From: Centropus unirufus
Lineage: Eukaryota; Chordata; Aves; Cuculiformes; Centropidae
DNA: 64,000 nucleotides
Direction: 5' to 3'
NCBI GenBank assembly: GCA_013397695.1
Contig: VYZI01000019.1
Span: forward strand, 4,944,932-5,008,931
The notes below the pieces were generated by a model. It was not told the origin of the DNA. It did not search any database and saw nothing but the letters and a program-made list of their open reading frames with translations. Of the stretch, positions 12,726 through 25,157 are shown one piece after another; within the stretch, counting starts at the first letter, position 1, and the number at the start of each line of letters is the position of its first letter. The position numbers were made by a program, and so were the translations under genes.

Positions 12726-15700
12726 ATGAAGATTTTGCTTGACTTTCAAGTGTTGCGGTCCCCATGGAGCATCCAGACTCTCCGCAGATTATTTCACCAG
12801 TATCATAAGACATTTGCACCTTTGAATTTCTCAGATTACGAAGCTATTGCTCGTTGTGAACAGGAAGTGCCTGAGTACTTTAATTTTGCAAGCGATGTAC
12901 TGGAGAAGTGGTCTCAAATGGAAAAGGTAGCATTTTTAACCCTCTAGATTCTGTATTTTTAATTCAACGCTTCTATCCCCAAATCCAACTCTAAAGCCAC
13001 CACTGGCTTCAGTGGGACCAGAGCTTCTGCTATTTCTTCTAACATAATCTTGCTTTGTAGAGAAAGGAGAGGCAATTTGCTGCACCCTCAGAGGGGACAT
13101 GGGGCTTTGTGACTCTGATTGAGCAGTTCATGTGCTGGGTTCGTAAAAGCCTCCAAGTAATTTGTGAGCATTGCAAATCAGGATGACATACACACCAACT
13201 GATACTTGCCTTGGAAAAGGGATCTTTTGAACAAAACAGGCTTAATATCCCTGCCTCAGAATATGTGATGTTATCTGATTCTACTGCCTGGAGCATCCCA
13301 AAAACTCTGCAAGGAAGTTGCAGAAGTAACCTTGTTCCCTTGCGTTGTACATAGGAACAAAAGGGACCATCAAATCCAGCTCTGTGGTGGATAAATGGAA
13401 AAGGAGATGAAATTAAATGGAGCTTTGAAGAGCTGGGCTTCCTTTCCCAAAAAGCAGCCAATGTGCTCTCTGGGCCGTGCAGTCTTCAAAAAGGAGACCG
13501 AGTTTTAGTGATTCTACCCCGAATCCCAGAGTGGTGGCTGTTGAATGTGGCCTGTATGCGAACAGGTGAATTACGTTATTCCTCATATTCTGTAGATTGT
13601 TACCTTCCACGCTAGGTCAACTCTTCATTTAACAACGACATTTCTTCTTTGACTTTGTAGCTTGAATATTTGGCAATCAAAGGGGCTGAAAAGGGTAGTT
13701 TCTTATGACTGATGGAATTTCATAATTTCTTCCACTTTCTGTTGTTTGTGTTAAGTTGATTTAACTTCAACAGACTTAATTTAAAGCTGCTAGTGTTTAC
13801 TGCTCCAAAGTTACATTTTCTACTTATGTTATGCCTGGAGCAAAGGGTCTTGCAGAAACTGAAGCTATTTTATACTTCAGATCTACACATCTCTATTCAA
13901 GTTCAGGCGTGTGGAACTGGTTTTACTTTCTTCTTATTTCTAAATTGAATGGTGCTGCTATTCAACAAACCAGGAGAAGCTATGAAGTGATTAGGGCTGA
14001 AAGTGAGAAACACCTAGCAAATTTCCAGTATTGCACTTTCAGGTGTTATCATCATCCCAGGAACAACACAACTGACAGCGCAAGACATCTGCTATAGATT
14101 GCTGGCTTCCAAGGCTAAGTGCATTATTACAACTGATGTGCTTGCTCCTGCGGTGGACTCGATCGCGTCCAAGTGCCAGTTTCTGAAAACAAAGCTAATG
14201 GTATCTGAAAGCAGCAGGGCTGAATGGCTGAACTTCGGTGATTTGCTCAAGTAAGTGCCTTCTACCTTAACTCTGTCATAGTTATCTCTGGAGGAAAATT
14301 TCTGATATTGGTCAAATTCACTTCTCTCTCATTAACAACCCAGATACCTTTGAGGGGGTGGAGAAGAAGGCAATTGAGCTTCCTTTCTATGAAGAAAGGG
14401 AACATTTGTGAATAGCCAAATTGCTAATTAAAAAATAACTACTCTTATGATGTCTGTTTGTTGTGTATGACCATGAAATAATATGGAAAAAGCACCTTTT
14501 ATTGACAGCTGTGGCCTATTTAGCCTCTAAAGCTCAAAGAAAAAATGTTCTATACATAGTATTCCAATCTGTCTTCCTAAAACTTGATCATAATAAGTCT
14601 AGTGTGGCTAGCTTTTCACTATGAAAGGCTAAAAAAGGGAGTAAACGTGTCGTGTTTGGAAATTCACTGGCCTCGTTGCTCAAAAGCAGCTACTGAAATG
14701 GCATCCAACAGGCAGCTCTGCACCAAGCGCGTGGGACTGTAGAAGGGAGCAGGGAAGCAAACATCCTGCTGCAGTCCGCTCAAAGCCCCAGGTGGGATTT
14801 TGCCAGCTGATATTTTGTTAAAAGCATCTATGTTGCTAAAACTATTCTTTCAAGGTGGGATCCGTGTTCCTCAGTCACTTCAAGCGCTTTCTAAAATGTA
14901 CCATGTGTTCTCACAACCACGACTGCCTGAACCGGTATTGCCCCAGCAGCTTACTCCTGCGCGGTGTCACTGTATTCCAACGTGCTCCTGCAAACAATTC
15001 CCCACTTCATTGTCACTGAGCTGGGAGGCAGAGGAAACAGTCACACTGCATTCTCAAACGTCCTAGAGCTACGGAAACACTGTCAGCTTGATTTGACGAA
15101 TCCTCTTTTGTGCTGGGCTAATATTCCACCGCTCAGTTCCATGTGAGAAGGTCACATTGATTAGATAAAACCTAACCGTTGTCTGGAACTGTGTCGGTCC
15201 TGCAGCGGTGGCGCCGGTGACCGGGCAGACAGGTTGTCTGGTGTTCCAGGTGGGTGCCTTCCAGAGGACTGGCTGGCTGGCTCCAGCGTTGCTCAGCTGC
15301 CAGCCTCCCGGTCTGCCTGGTGCTGGGCTGCTATCCTTCCCGGTTCCCTGTCTCTCCAGATCACTGGCAGCCTGCCTGCTTAGCTGGCCAGGAGGTTGCA
15401 AGGCTCCAAGTGAGGGCTCCCAGGGATCTTTGCCTGCCAGCCAGCACAGAGAGACAGGGAAGGCAGACTTCCCACGCTGAGCCTTGAAGGCATGGGCTAT
15501 GTTTGCATGCCAAGGAAGACCTTTCTGAACAGAAATCCTGGCAGAGGAAAACGAACAGTTTTGCTTTCTCATCCTAGTACTAAATCCAGCTGGCATTTTC
15601 ACTCTGGAGAAGGTAGGCTTGGAGAATAGCTCCAGAGCAAGACCAGCTTTGCTTTAATACAGAACCAGCAGTGCAAGAGATGGGGGCAGTTTCTTATCCC

Positions 15701-18700
15701 TCACATCTCATTACACAAACGGTCCAGCATATGTTGGTCACAAAGGATCCAAGCTGAGCGTGCTGGAAAACACCAGCCACCATTTCATTTAACCTTTATT
15801 TTTTTCCTAAGGGCTTCCCCTGCTGTCCATAACTGCGTGAAGACAAAAAGCCAGGATCCAATGGCAATCTATTTTACCAGTGGTGCCACGGGCTCTCCAA
15901 AAATGGTGGAACATTCCTATGGAAGCTTTGGCCTGGGTTTTTTTCTTTGTGGAAGGTATTCAGCTAATTATGCCTTTGCAGCTTTGAAATGTAAAGCAAA
16001 CATAAGAGGGTTTGTATGGGATAAAATTATAATAGATGTTGAGGCTCCCACAATAGTTTATGTATCATTTCTTTTGATCTCCTCAGCTGAATTGTACCCA
16101 GGAAGTAAGGATCTTATTTGATATGGTATATAGCCCCATTTTAGAAGCTACTTGCATGATAATCCAGGCTACGTAATGAGTTAGGATACCATTTGATTTT
16201 GTCTTTGCCATCAGTATAAAGGCCAGGCAAAAGGCATTTATCTGAGCTCTTGAGTTTCAGATCAAATGTACCATGCCTTTCTGAGGAAGAAAAATCAAAA
16301 CCCCAGTCCCCTCACATTCTGAATTTCCACTTAGAGTCTCCCTTACATTGCCCACCTTTGTCTCCAACAGATACTGGATGAATTTGACTCCCTCAGATGT
16401 CATGTGGAACGTGTCAGACACCGCTTGGGTAAAGGCAGCTATCGGGAGCATTTATGGTCCATGGTTCCAGGGCACGTGTGTTTTTGCACATGCCATGCCA
16501 CAGTTTGATCCAAGAACGATCTTAAATGTAAGAACACCATGCTCACAACGAGCAGTTAATCATATTTCATGTTGTTTTCTAGGCAGGCCGCAAAACTAAG
16601 CCTCTTAGGTTTATGGGATTAGGTGCTTTAAGATGGCACAGCCACGAGGTTATTGCTTTGGAATAGGAATATAATACAGGAAGGATTTTGCAGCCACTCC
16701 TTTGGGCACAGGGTATTACCAGCTGCTTCTGGTCAGTAGGTGTTACTGGTATTATTTAAACTTCTCCCCTACTGTATTTCTTTATGGAAATGATAAGTGA
16801 GCTGAATTACTTGTAAATTAATATTTTAATCACACTGCTGTGACCCTTAAGGAAATGAAGTCACTGCTGGAAATCACTGAAGCTATGAGATTCGCTTGTT
16901 CTTAAAGAGAATTATCCCATTCCATCTCCTTTCTAAAATAGAAGTAGCTAGTTTGGGTACCTTTTTATATATAAATTTCTCAGCTTTGCAAACACTCACT
17001 TACAATGCACAGAGGCGCAAAATGAAATTTGATAGCTGAGACTGCTTTACTTGTGGTGTGGCTGGGGTAAATGCGGGTGAATGAGGTCTTTCCTTTACTT
17101 GTATTCATTGCTGCCTGTCCCCCTCTCTCAGCAAAATTTTTATTTTGCTGCGATTTTTATTGCAGGCAGAAGTGAGATTTAAGAAAAAAAGCAAGGCTTA
17201 GTCCACCTGAGTGACTGTGAATCAGCTGCTCTTGTTAGGGGTGAGGAAAAAAGATGTGTCAGGAAACAGAGGCTCAGATCTTTATTTTTCTAGCAAGTCA
17301 CTCACATCCTGTGTGCTGTCCTGAGTAAAGGAGGCCATAAAAAATTGCCAGTCCAAACCAACTTTTTAATGCAGCGTCACTCAGAACTCAGCCAGAGCTC
17401 ATGGAGACTTGGTTCTGCACATCAGGCCCTTTGTCAGGACAGCTGAGGAAGCTGCAGCATACCTAAAGACTTGTGACTATCTGTTTCAGAAAGCGCAGGG
17501 CTAGATAGAAGTCTGACACAGGCAAAATGTTCCCCAGAAACCTGCAGTTGTAGATGCCTCCATTTGAGATGCCTGACTTTGCCCTTGACGTGGTTTTACT
17601 CGAGTCCCCTGCAAAACTTGTGTTGCACTTCCCAGGCCAGGGTTTCCTACCAAGGGGTGGTACTTGTGCTTCAAGTGAGCACCAGGACCAATGAGGTACA
17701 GCCGTGCTTTACTACAGTCAGTGCATCACCTCTTCAACTGATGGTTGAGACACCGTAACGGCTTTCCTGAACACTCACTGTGAGAGCAATTACTTTGCTT
17801 TCCATGTAAAATGAGGTTAAAATCAGTTTCTGTGATTTGTGCCCTAGTACGGAATGAAAAAGAACAGCTAGCAACGAGATTTTTACAAAGACAATATTGT
17901 TTAACCCTCTTTTCTTTCCCAATTGGCCAGACGCTGTGCAGATACCCAGTGAGCACTCTGTGCAGTGCCCCAACAGCCTACCGCATGCTGGTACAGCAGG
18001 ACCTCACCAGGTACTGTGCGTCTGTCCCCAAGCGGCCGGGCCATGTGTGTTCAGGCTGTTGCCTGGCTCTTTAGTAGTGGTTTCTATGGGCTCCCATAAC
18101 CATAAAGTGGTGGTGGAAATTCTATATTGGAGGCAGGGCCTCAACCTTAGCACTACAGACAGGTAACAAAATCCATCCCTCAGGCATCTCCAACCCAAAG
18201 CAAATTTTGCCCTGAGGTGTTAGAGACAGGAATTACAGGACTGATATTCAGCCACTGGAGGCACACGTGTGCCTGCCCATCTGTCCCTGGCATCTTTTCA
18301 GCTTCACCGTTTTGGCAGCCCCTTTCCAGGTCCACTCCAGCTGGAGCTCTAGGCTTTGTCTCAAACCTAACGTTAACTCTCAGAGCCTGGCACGCCCTTA
18401 AGCCATGAGGTTGGACATGTGGCCGTCAGGGAAAGCAGAATTTGTCCTTTCTCTCCTCTGAATACCCAGCAATGTCCTCTTTCTGTGAAGGTATTCATTC
18501 AAGACACTGAAGCACTGTTTGACGGGAGGTGAACCACTCAACCCAGAAGTGATGACACAGTGGAAGAACCAGACAGGACTGACTATCTACGAGGGCTACG
18601 GCCAGACAGAAATTGTATGTTCAGCTTTTTTGTAAAGGGTTACAACTCAGCTCTCTCTTAGAAGACTTAGATACCTCATTCCTCTTGGTAACTATGGAGC

Positions 18701-21196
18701 TTGGCCATATCTGACTAAGACAAAAGATGGCATTAGCATCCCTGGCACTTGCCTACAATAGGGTTTATTGTTTTGCTTGGAATTCCAGGTTGGTTATGAT
18801 AATGCTTCTAAGGCCACAGCTGTAAAACATCTTGAACTTCCTGTCAAAGACTCTCAGTGAAGCTCACAAATGTTTTGGCTCATACAGGTGGCAGACTAGG
18901 TCTTATGCTAGCTCAGCAGTTGACATAGGACAGATAGGAACAGCCTCAAAAATGACAGTGAAAAATAACCTGGGCTGGTTGATTGTCTTTTCCCACAGGG
19001 AATGATATGTGGAAACATGAAAGGGATGGAAATTAAGCCAGGTTCCTTGGGAAAGGCAGCTCCACCATACAATATTCAGGTATGGTGGTTCCCTTTTCTG
19101 TTTGCTGGTGATTCCATAGAAGTAAAATACAAGAGACCACAAGACACTGTACACGTTTCAGTACCATACAGTGGTGTTCAGGGCAGGCTGACTTTTTTGC
19201 GTTACCTGTTGGCTACTGATAAGTTTTAGAACATGGCTCTCTTAAAATGGGAAATTATTATCACCCATTTGCCTTTCCTATCCCAGATTATAGATGAAAA
19301 TGGCAGCGTTCTGCCTCCTGGGAAAGAAGGAGACATTGCCATCAAAATGGGTGCCAAGCGCCCGTTTACTTTCTTCATGCGATACGTGGTAAGTGAAAAG
19401 TGAATGTCCAGAGGGCCAGCTCAGCCCTGCAGCACGGCACGCACTTGTGCCAACCAGAGCAGGTGCAACACCGGAGAGCCGTGAGGGTCATCAACTTGAT
19501 GGTTTTCTGACTTGGGAAACTTGGGTGCTCTCCCCCATTCTTCTACAGACATTTTTCCCCCATTCTTCTACTGTGGGATCTTCAGTTCTATACCTGCCCT
19601 TGGGATAAGTATTCAGCTCTGGCAAAACAAAGCACAAGCTCTTACATTCCTGAGGCAGAAAACAAGCAGGGAAAGGCATTATGGGTAATGTCCAAAGAGG
19701 CAAATAAGCTTAAGGCCCTTCAAAATCTAAATATTGAAGTATCTAATAAAATATTTAATTGTTGCTTGTTCAACAGGATGATCCAGTGAAAACTGCTGCT
19801 GTAATCCGTGGAAACTTCTATATCACTGGAGACAGAGGGAGCATGGATAAGGATGGATATATCTGGTTTATGGGGAGATCTGATGATGTCATCATCTCCT
19901 CTGGGTTTGTGGATTTCAGTTAAAATGCAAAAGAAAATCTGAAACATGACCATTTACCTCTCAACCTACTAAGCATTTACTTTCTCTCTCCTAGGTACCG
20001 CATTGGACCATTTGAAGTAGAGAGTGCCCTGATACAGCACCCAGCCGTCGTTGAATCAGCTGTTGTCAGCAGCCCAGACCCCACCAGAGGAGAAGTAGTG
20101 CTCACTCTCCCATTCATAGAGTGCCTTATGGGACAGGGCTTACACTCAAACACCACTGAACTCATAAGACTTAAAGTAGCCACGCAAACTTTTCCATCCC
20201 TTTACTGAAAGTGGGGGGCACAACAGCTTGTGTATCCCATGTTCCCTCTTTACAACAAAAAAAAAATAAGTGCAAAGTAATCCTCAGTTTCCTAAAGAAC
20301 AGGACACTGAGTATGAAGGTGACCAGTACGAACTGACATATGCTTTGTCCCACTGCCTGGACAATCATATTCTTTAACGCCTTTACAGAAAAGGCCTGAG
20401 CACCTAAGAACTTTAACACAGTCCTTTGCGGAACACTTACAAATATGGAAGCAGAGTTTGAAACTTTTATCATGTATCGCTCAGGACCTTCTCTAATGTA
20501 AGGCAGAAACAGTCTTTTGTCCTTACTTTAAATTTTCTTACACAAAAGTAAATTTTGCTCTGCTGTGCAAGCAAGGCAACAGCAAGCCTTTACTGCAGAC
20601 AATATTCACTTTTCTCAATTGCCTCATTTGGTAGGTTCCTCTAGTTTAATTTGTGGGTTTCCTTTATTTTCCCTTTGTAGGTGGTAAAAGCTTTTGTGGT
20701 CTTGTCACCTTCCTTCAAGTCACAAGATCCAAAGAAACTGGTCTGTGAACTGCAAGATCACGTCAAGAAAGTCACTGCTCCATACAAGTACCCCAGAAAG
20801 GCAAGTAAATGAGCATATAAAAATTAAAATAAATAAATCCCCAATACCTATGTTAACCACAGGGAAGAAACAGAAAAATTAGAGTTTAAATGCAAACAAA
20901 GTACCTCAAATATGTGCTGTCCAAGAAAAATGACAAATATAATTTTAAAGATTATTTTGGACAATAATAAATAAAACATAATTTAAAACCAAAATCAAGT
21001 TACTTCCCCGGTCACCACCAAATTCTTACCAAGTAGGATGGAGACCTATGCTGTTCTGAAAAATAAATGAAATCTGATCACTTTACTTTTTCCTCTTTTG
21101 AATCAGATTGAATTTGTCCAGCAGCTGCCAAAAACAATCGCTGGGAAAATCAGACGGAATGAACTGAGGAACAAGGAGTGGGGACAGATTCGATAA
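12726..21196 (+). CDS. ACSM4: Acyl-CoA synthetase medium-chain family member, ACSM4-like, complete
   Basis: Thirteen coding exons join in frame to 581 codons plus stop: 12726-12926, 13355-13565, 14043-14250, 15812-15955, 16371-16527, 17931-18010, 18491-18614, 18999-19079, 19287-19388, 19777-19904, 19995-20094, 20681-20800, 21107-21196. The protein is a mitochondrial medium-chain fatty acid:CoA ligase. Visible motifs are the basic N-terminus (probable transit peptide), the ATP-binding loop [12 protein letters not shown] in exon 4, the adenine and acyl site motif IYEGYGQTE in exon 7, GDRG and GRSDDVI in exon 10, and the catalytic lysine in TIAGKIRR in exon 13. I chose this start because MKI...F is the start of ACSM4 as I recall it, with the same 67-codon first exon. 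Length fits the family (about 580). Oddities: intron 12 has a GC donor and exon 11 has a weak GAA|GTAGTG donor. ACSM family membership is certain; the ACSM4 label is less so. Confidence 0.9.
15190..15490. other. GC-rich block in ACSM4 intron 3
   Basis: About 300 bp of clearly higher GC content than the surrounding intron, with CTGGCTGGCTGGCT and many CCTGCC/CCAGG words. Long frames stay open on both strands, which follows from the GC-rich composition and is not evidence of coding. It has no ACSM homology and no obvious repeat family. Confidence 0.35.
20801..20806 (+). promoter_or_regulatory. ACSM4: GC-type splice donor (GCAAGT) of ACSM4 intron 12
   Basis: The exon ends CCCAGAAAG at 20800 and the intron begins GCAAGT. 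The other ACSM copies have GTAAAT, GTGAGT and GTGAGT at the same junction. AAG|GCAAGT is a good match to the minor GC-AG class. Confidence 0.8.
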
Positions 21197-21307
21197 ACAA
21201 TCTAAAGAAACCCTATCCCTATCCTTTTCATTCACAATTGAGCTTTCCTATTACAATTGTAAGCACCAACATAGGATTATATTTTACCCATGAGGCAGTG
21301 ATTGTGA

Positions 21308-21313
21308 AATAAA
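21308..21313 (+). promoter_or_regulatory. ACSM4: Polyadenylation signal AATAAA of ACSM4
   Basis: This is the first AATAAA after the stop codon, 112 nt downstream, giving a short 3' UTR of about 130 nt. Confidence 0.7.
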
Positions 21314-22023
21314 GAACCAGGTTTAAAAACTCCAGCTGTACAATTTTTCAAATGCTTGCGTTCTTGTTTCACAAAAATCAAGCCTAATTAGCAAGGCACG
21401 TACAAACGCTTCTTCCAGCCACCCAACGCTTACCAGAGTTACAGTACACACAGAAGCGGCTGCCAGGGGAGGGAGCAGCCACTTCCTTCTCCGAGACCAG
21501 GCATTTTAACTCACAAGAGGTAATTAATGAGGAAATCACAACAGTATGTAATGAAGTTTCAGAAATGGCTTGTGCTTTTGCTTTTACAAATCTTGAAAGC
21601 CTCAAGATTTAGAAATCTTAACAATGACTGTCTAGAAAGTGCAAATGATGGAAAACCAGAAATGAAAGAGTGCAGACATCTTAAGGCTGCAGCATAGGCG
21701 GTCTCTAACTGTCAGACACGGGCTTGACATACACGTGGTAGCTATGCAGCAGTTTCTCCAGAAGAGCGGTACGTCCTGTAGACAGATGAGTGACAGAAAA
21801 GGACAAAAACCCTGCGAACCATCCATGAGCCAATCTCTATCCTTATTAAGGTAAGAAGACTGTCTTGAACCATGATCACCTGCATCAGCCACCAACACAC
21901 ATCCACCGTTGGATGTCAAAAATGATTCTTTCCTATGAGTGACCGAGACGTTGCTGGATTTAATCCACACACAAAAAGCCTTAAAATTTAAATAAAACAC
22001 TAACAGAGGTAAGAAAGCAGACT

Positions 22024-23242
22024 TTTAATAAACAGGGTGGTAAGCGAGACAGGACTGGGGAAAAACATCAACCTACGTTTCCAACTTCTAGAACATTTTT
22101 GTGGGAAAAGGAAAATATAAATCGAACACTGTTGAGAGAGTTGAACACACCCATTTCATTAAGCCAAGACAAATAATAAGATGAGCTTTTTTCCCATTAG
22201 CAACCCACAGGTTTTTAACTAGACATGAAATACTAAAGCTAGACATTTGTACAGGAAGCATACTCAAAACCCTACCAGAAAGTAGGTTATAGCTGCACTG
22301 GTTTTGGTTATTTTTCAAAAGTCATTGGGGTATCAAAAGAGTTGCCATTACAAATGGACAACAAAAGGACTCACTAACATTACTTTCAATCTCAAACAGA
22401 ACGAATAGTGTAAAGCTAAAACTACCAAAAATTAAACTTAATTTCCCTATGCAGTATAATGGAGAGCTTCTCTCCTAAGAAGTTTCCAAGCAGTACTTAA
22501 ATTCAAATTTTGAAACTTAAGAAAAACAAACAATCAACTTTGTAGCACCCCCCTTCCCTCACCCCCACCCAAGGATCAAGTCTTTGGAAAGAGCAGCTAA
22601 AGGTTATTTGCAGGAAATTGCTCAAGAAGATTCCATTTAGTGACTACAGCATTTCCTATAAAACAAGAACTGCTGCATACACAGCTAATGTAAACACACA
22701 TGGGATTTTTGCTAAAACCATCTGCAATACCTGCACCGTACCTCTACTGTTCTAAAAGTTAAATCTATTACTCTAAATTGTGTCATAGAATTCAAGTATT
22801 TTGAGCAGCACTTCCCAATTACTTTCAAGACTTGGCATATCCATGCAGAACAATATGTGTGTATATATATATATATATGCCTCCATCATATAGGAAACAA
22901 ACAGCTTTAGCTTATTTTGTTGTTCAAAGAAAAACCTATCTGAGTTCTGCAGTCACAAGCTGTCAGATCGCTTCCTTAAAACCCCCCTGCGACCAAGTGT
23001 CTTTCAGATCTCTCACTTGTGTCAATACTTTCTGATAGAGCCGATTCTGCACTGCCTTTTGATTCCTGTAGCCATCAGATATAACACAAGCCAACGTTGT
23101 GTCAGAATTGCCACATTTACATACGCATGCACACGCTCCAGCTTTCTGTGCTAAAGGCAATGCAGAACAAAGCCATAAAAGAATGACAGCAAGCTTCACT
23201 TGAAAGCTTCTGTTTCACCTTGATTCCTGTTCTCATTCCACT
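22024..23242 (-). other. THUMPD1: Probable THUMPD1 3' UTR
   Basis: About 1.2 kb on the minus strand after the THUMPD1 stop codon, with no other coding evidence. The best hexamer I found is an ATTAAA on the minus strand at 22024-22029. I saw no AATAAA on that strand between there and the stop. A TA microsatellite lies inside. The end is tentative. Confidence 0.4.
22856..22880. repeat. (TG)n/(TA)n microsatellite
   Basis: A run TGTGTG followed by about nine TA units lies in the presumed THUMPD1 3' UTR. Confidence 0.85.
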
Positions 23243-23304
23243 TCATTTGAGCTCTTCTCCTTCATGGTTGTTGTCTTGTTTCACTTCATTTGAGCTCTTC
23301 TCCT
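23239..23304. repeat. Two perfect 23-nt direct repeats spanning the THUMPD1 stop codon
   Basis: CACTTCATTTGAGCTCTTCT plus CCT occurs at 23239-23261 and again at 23282-23304. The offset is 43 nt, which is not a multiple of three. On the minus strand the upstream copy codes EKSSNEV; the downstream copy, shifted in frame, codes EELK and then supplies the TGA stop at 23243-23245. Confidence 0.95.
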
Positions 23305-25157
23305 CCTCCGTAGTTTCTGGTTTTACTGCCTTCGAGTTCGGTTCTTCTGTCAGACCTGACGGGTTTGGTTGTGTGTCATCTTTGCTCTTCACCACCTCCT
23401 GTAGATTGTACTTTCTAAACAGGACATAGTCTCTCACCACACTCAGGCAACAGACACTTTTTATTATTTCCACCACAATTGTATATTGTGGGTTATTAAG
23501 ATCGACTTTGTTTTCTGGATTGAGGCTTCCCACAATTCCTGTAAAACAAGATGTGGTTTAAAAGATGCTGGAAAAGCTGTTTCAGAGTGCAAGCACACCC
23601 TGTTGAAAGGATAAAGTTAAAAAACCAAAGGTAACATCCCCCTTAGTTGTAACCAATTATTCATTTTCGAAATTGCTAAAACTACCAGAACAGAGCAGGA
23701 CGCCTAGAATATTCCACCAGTGGGACTGATGCCACTGAAATACTATCAACTGCAATTACCAATACACAAAATATGTAAGATGGAGCTATTTTATAAGTCA
23801 TACGTCCAATGTGGAAACAGTAACACATTATTTCAACACAACATTGAGGGAAGGCCTGGTAGCAGTCATGTCAAAGCACACATACAACTAACACTCCAAA
23901 TTAATTCAATGCTGTACTCTCTTCTGCTTGTTTTCCCTTAAGAGATCAACACCAACAAGGACTAATGTCAAGCTTTTTCAAGTCTTAGAGAAGCGTTTGT
24001 AACTCAACATATAGATTTTAAACGAAAAACACTAAAACCACAGTTAATATTCTGGCCTACGCTATGCACGCAGTTGTGGGCTGCTTATATACTTGTGCTT
24101 AGGTAGATGTGAAAGCCATACATACCTGCTAATTCCTTAATTACTTCTTCCCTACTCATATGACTGTTATTACGAGCTTTGTAAACAATCTGAAAAGTAC
24201 CCTTCTTAGGGGCTTTAAACCAAGGCTCAAAAAATGTTTCTGTGTATTTTTTCATATCTTCCATAAAAGCCTTGCAAGTTCCAGAAACGGGCAGCATGCG
24301 CAGAATGACTCTTGTTTTCTTCTTTTTAGTGTCATGCATATCCTTTAAGATATGGTGTACCAGGTCCTCAGGTTCTACAACGAAAATGGCCAGGTATGAG
24401 AAACAAGTTTACAGCATTTCCTCCCTTCTTCCCCCCTCTCAGTGTAGCAGTTTGGCTGCACTGCTGTCAGCCTCAAATCCTGGTTGGTAAGGAGTTGTTT
24501 CACAACACCAAAACTAGAAAAATCAAAGATTATTTTGCAAAGCAGATTCCTCTACCTTTAGCAACTTTGCTACTGAAAAAAATTCAGTGGCAATCGTAAA
24601 AGGAAGAGGAAAGCCTGTGTGTGCTCGGTAAGTCTCTTGGAAGTCCCTCTGTGGTCTGCTACTAACGCCCTTCAGCGTGGTTCATTCCCACAGCATTCCC
24701 ACCTATGCCCTGGGTTCTGATGAAGACCACGTTGTTGGCCCCGCTCTCCACCGACTGGAAGCGCCGCAGCTTCTGCTCCGTCAAGGCGCGGATCTGGCCC
24801 ACCTCCTTCCTCAGGGCAGCCTCCACGTCGTCCTCCTCCTCCTCCTCCCCGCCGCTTCCCGCCGGCCGCTCCTCCTCATCTGAAACCTTCACACAAGGTA
24901 CACGTCTTGTCCGGGGGCCTCCCCGCAGGCCGGGTTTCACCCGCCGGGAGGGACGGGCGGCCCCGGGAGCGCCGCTGCCCGCCCCGCACGCACCTGCTCG
25001 GGCCCGTAGAGCCGGTCCCCGTACTCGCCGAGCAGGCTGTAGGCCTCCCCCACGCACTTGCGCTCGTTCATGTTGCAGGTGATGAGGATGCCGCGCATCC
25101 CGGCCTCCAGCTGCCGCCCCCCGCCGCGGGGCCGCTTGGCCCGCCCCGCCGCGAAGT
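23243..25157 (-). CDS. THUMPD1: THUMP domain-containing protein 1 (tRNA acetylation adaptor), 5' end in gap
   Basis: Exons on the minus strand: 25157-24994 (cut by the N gap), 24886-24703, 24374-24126, 23538-23243. The phases join without a break to about 297 visible codons. THUMPD1 binds tRNA through its THUMP domain and recruits NAT10 to make N4-acetylcytidine in tRNA(Ser/Leu). Recognisable segments are ILITCNMNERKCVGEAYSLL in exon 1, a poly-Glu stretch then RRFQSVESGANNVVFIRTQG in exon 2, the THUMP core RVILRMLPVSGTCKAF...KGTFQIVYKARNNSH in exon 3, and VDLNNPQYTIVVEIIKSVCC...FRKYNLQEVV in exon 4. The start codon is missing and probably lies in the gap at 25158-25318. The human protein is 353 residues as I recall it; the disordered C-terminal tail here is shorter and ends in a duplicated segment. 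Its position between ACSM4 and ACSM3 on the opposite strand matches mammals. Confidence 0.93.

Noticed and set aside
15069..15602. A 177-codon open frame on the minus strand in ACSM4 intron 3
   Set aside because: It lies in a GC-rich block with open frames on both strands, has no recognised domain and no splice or promoter support.
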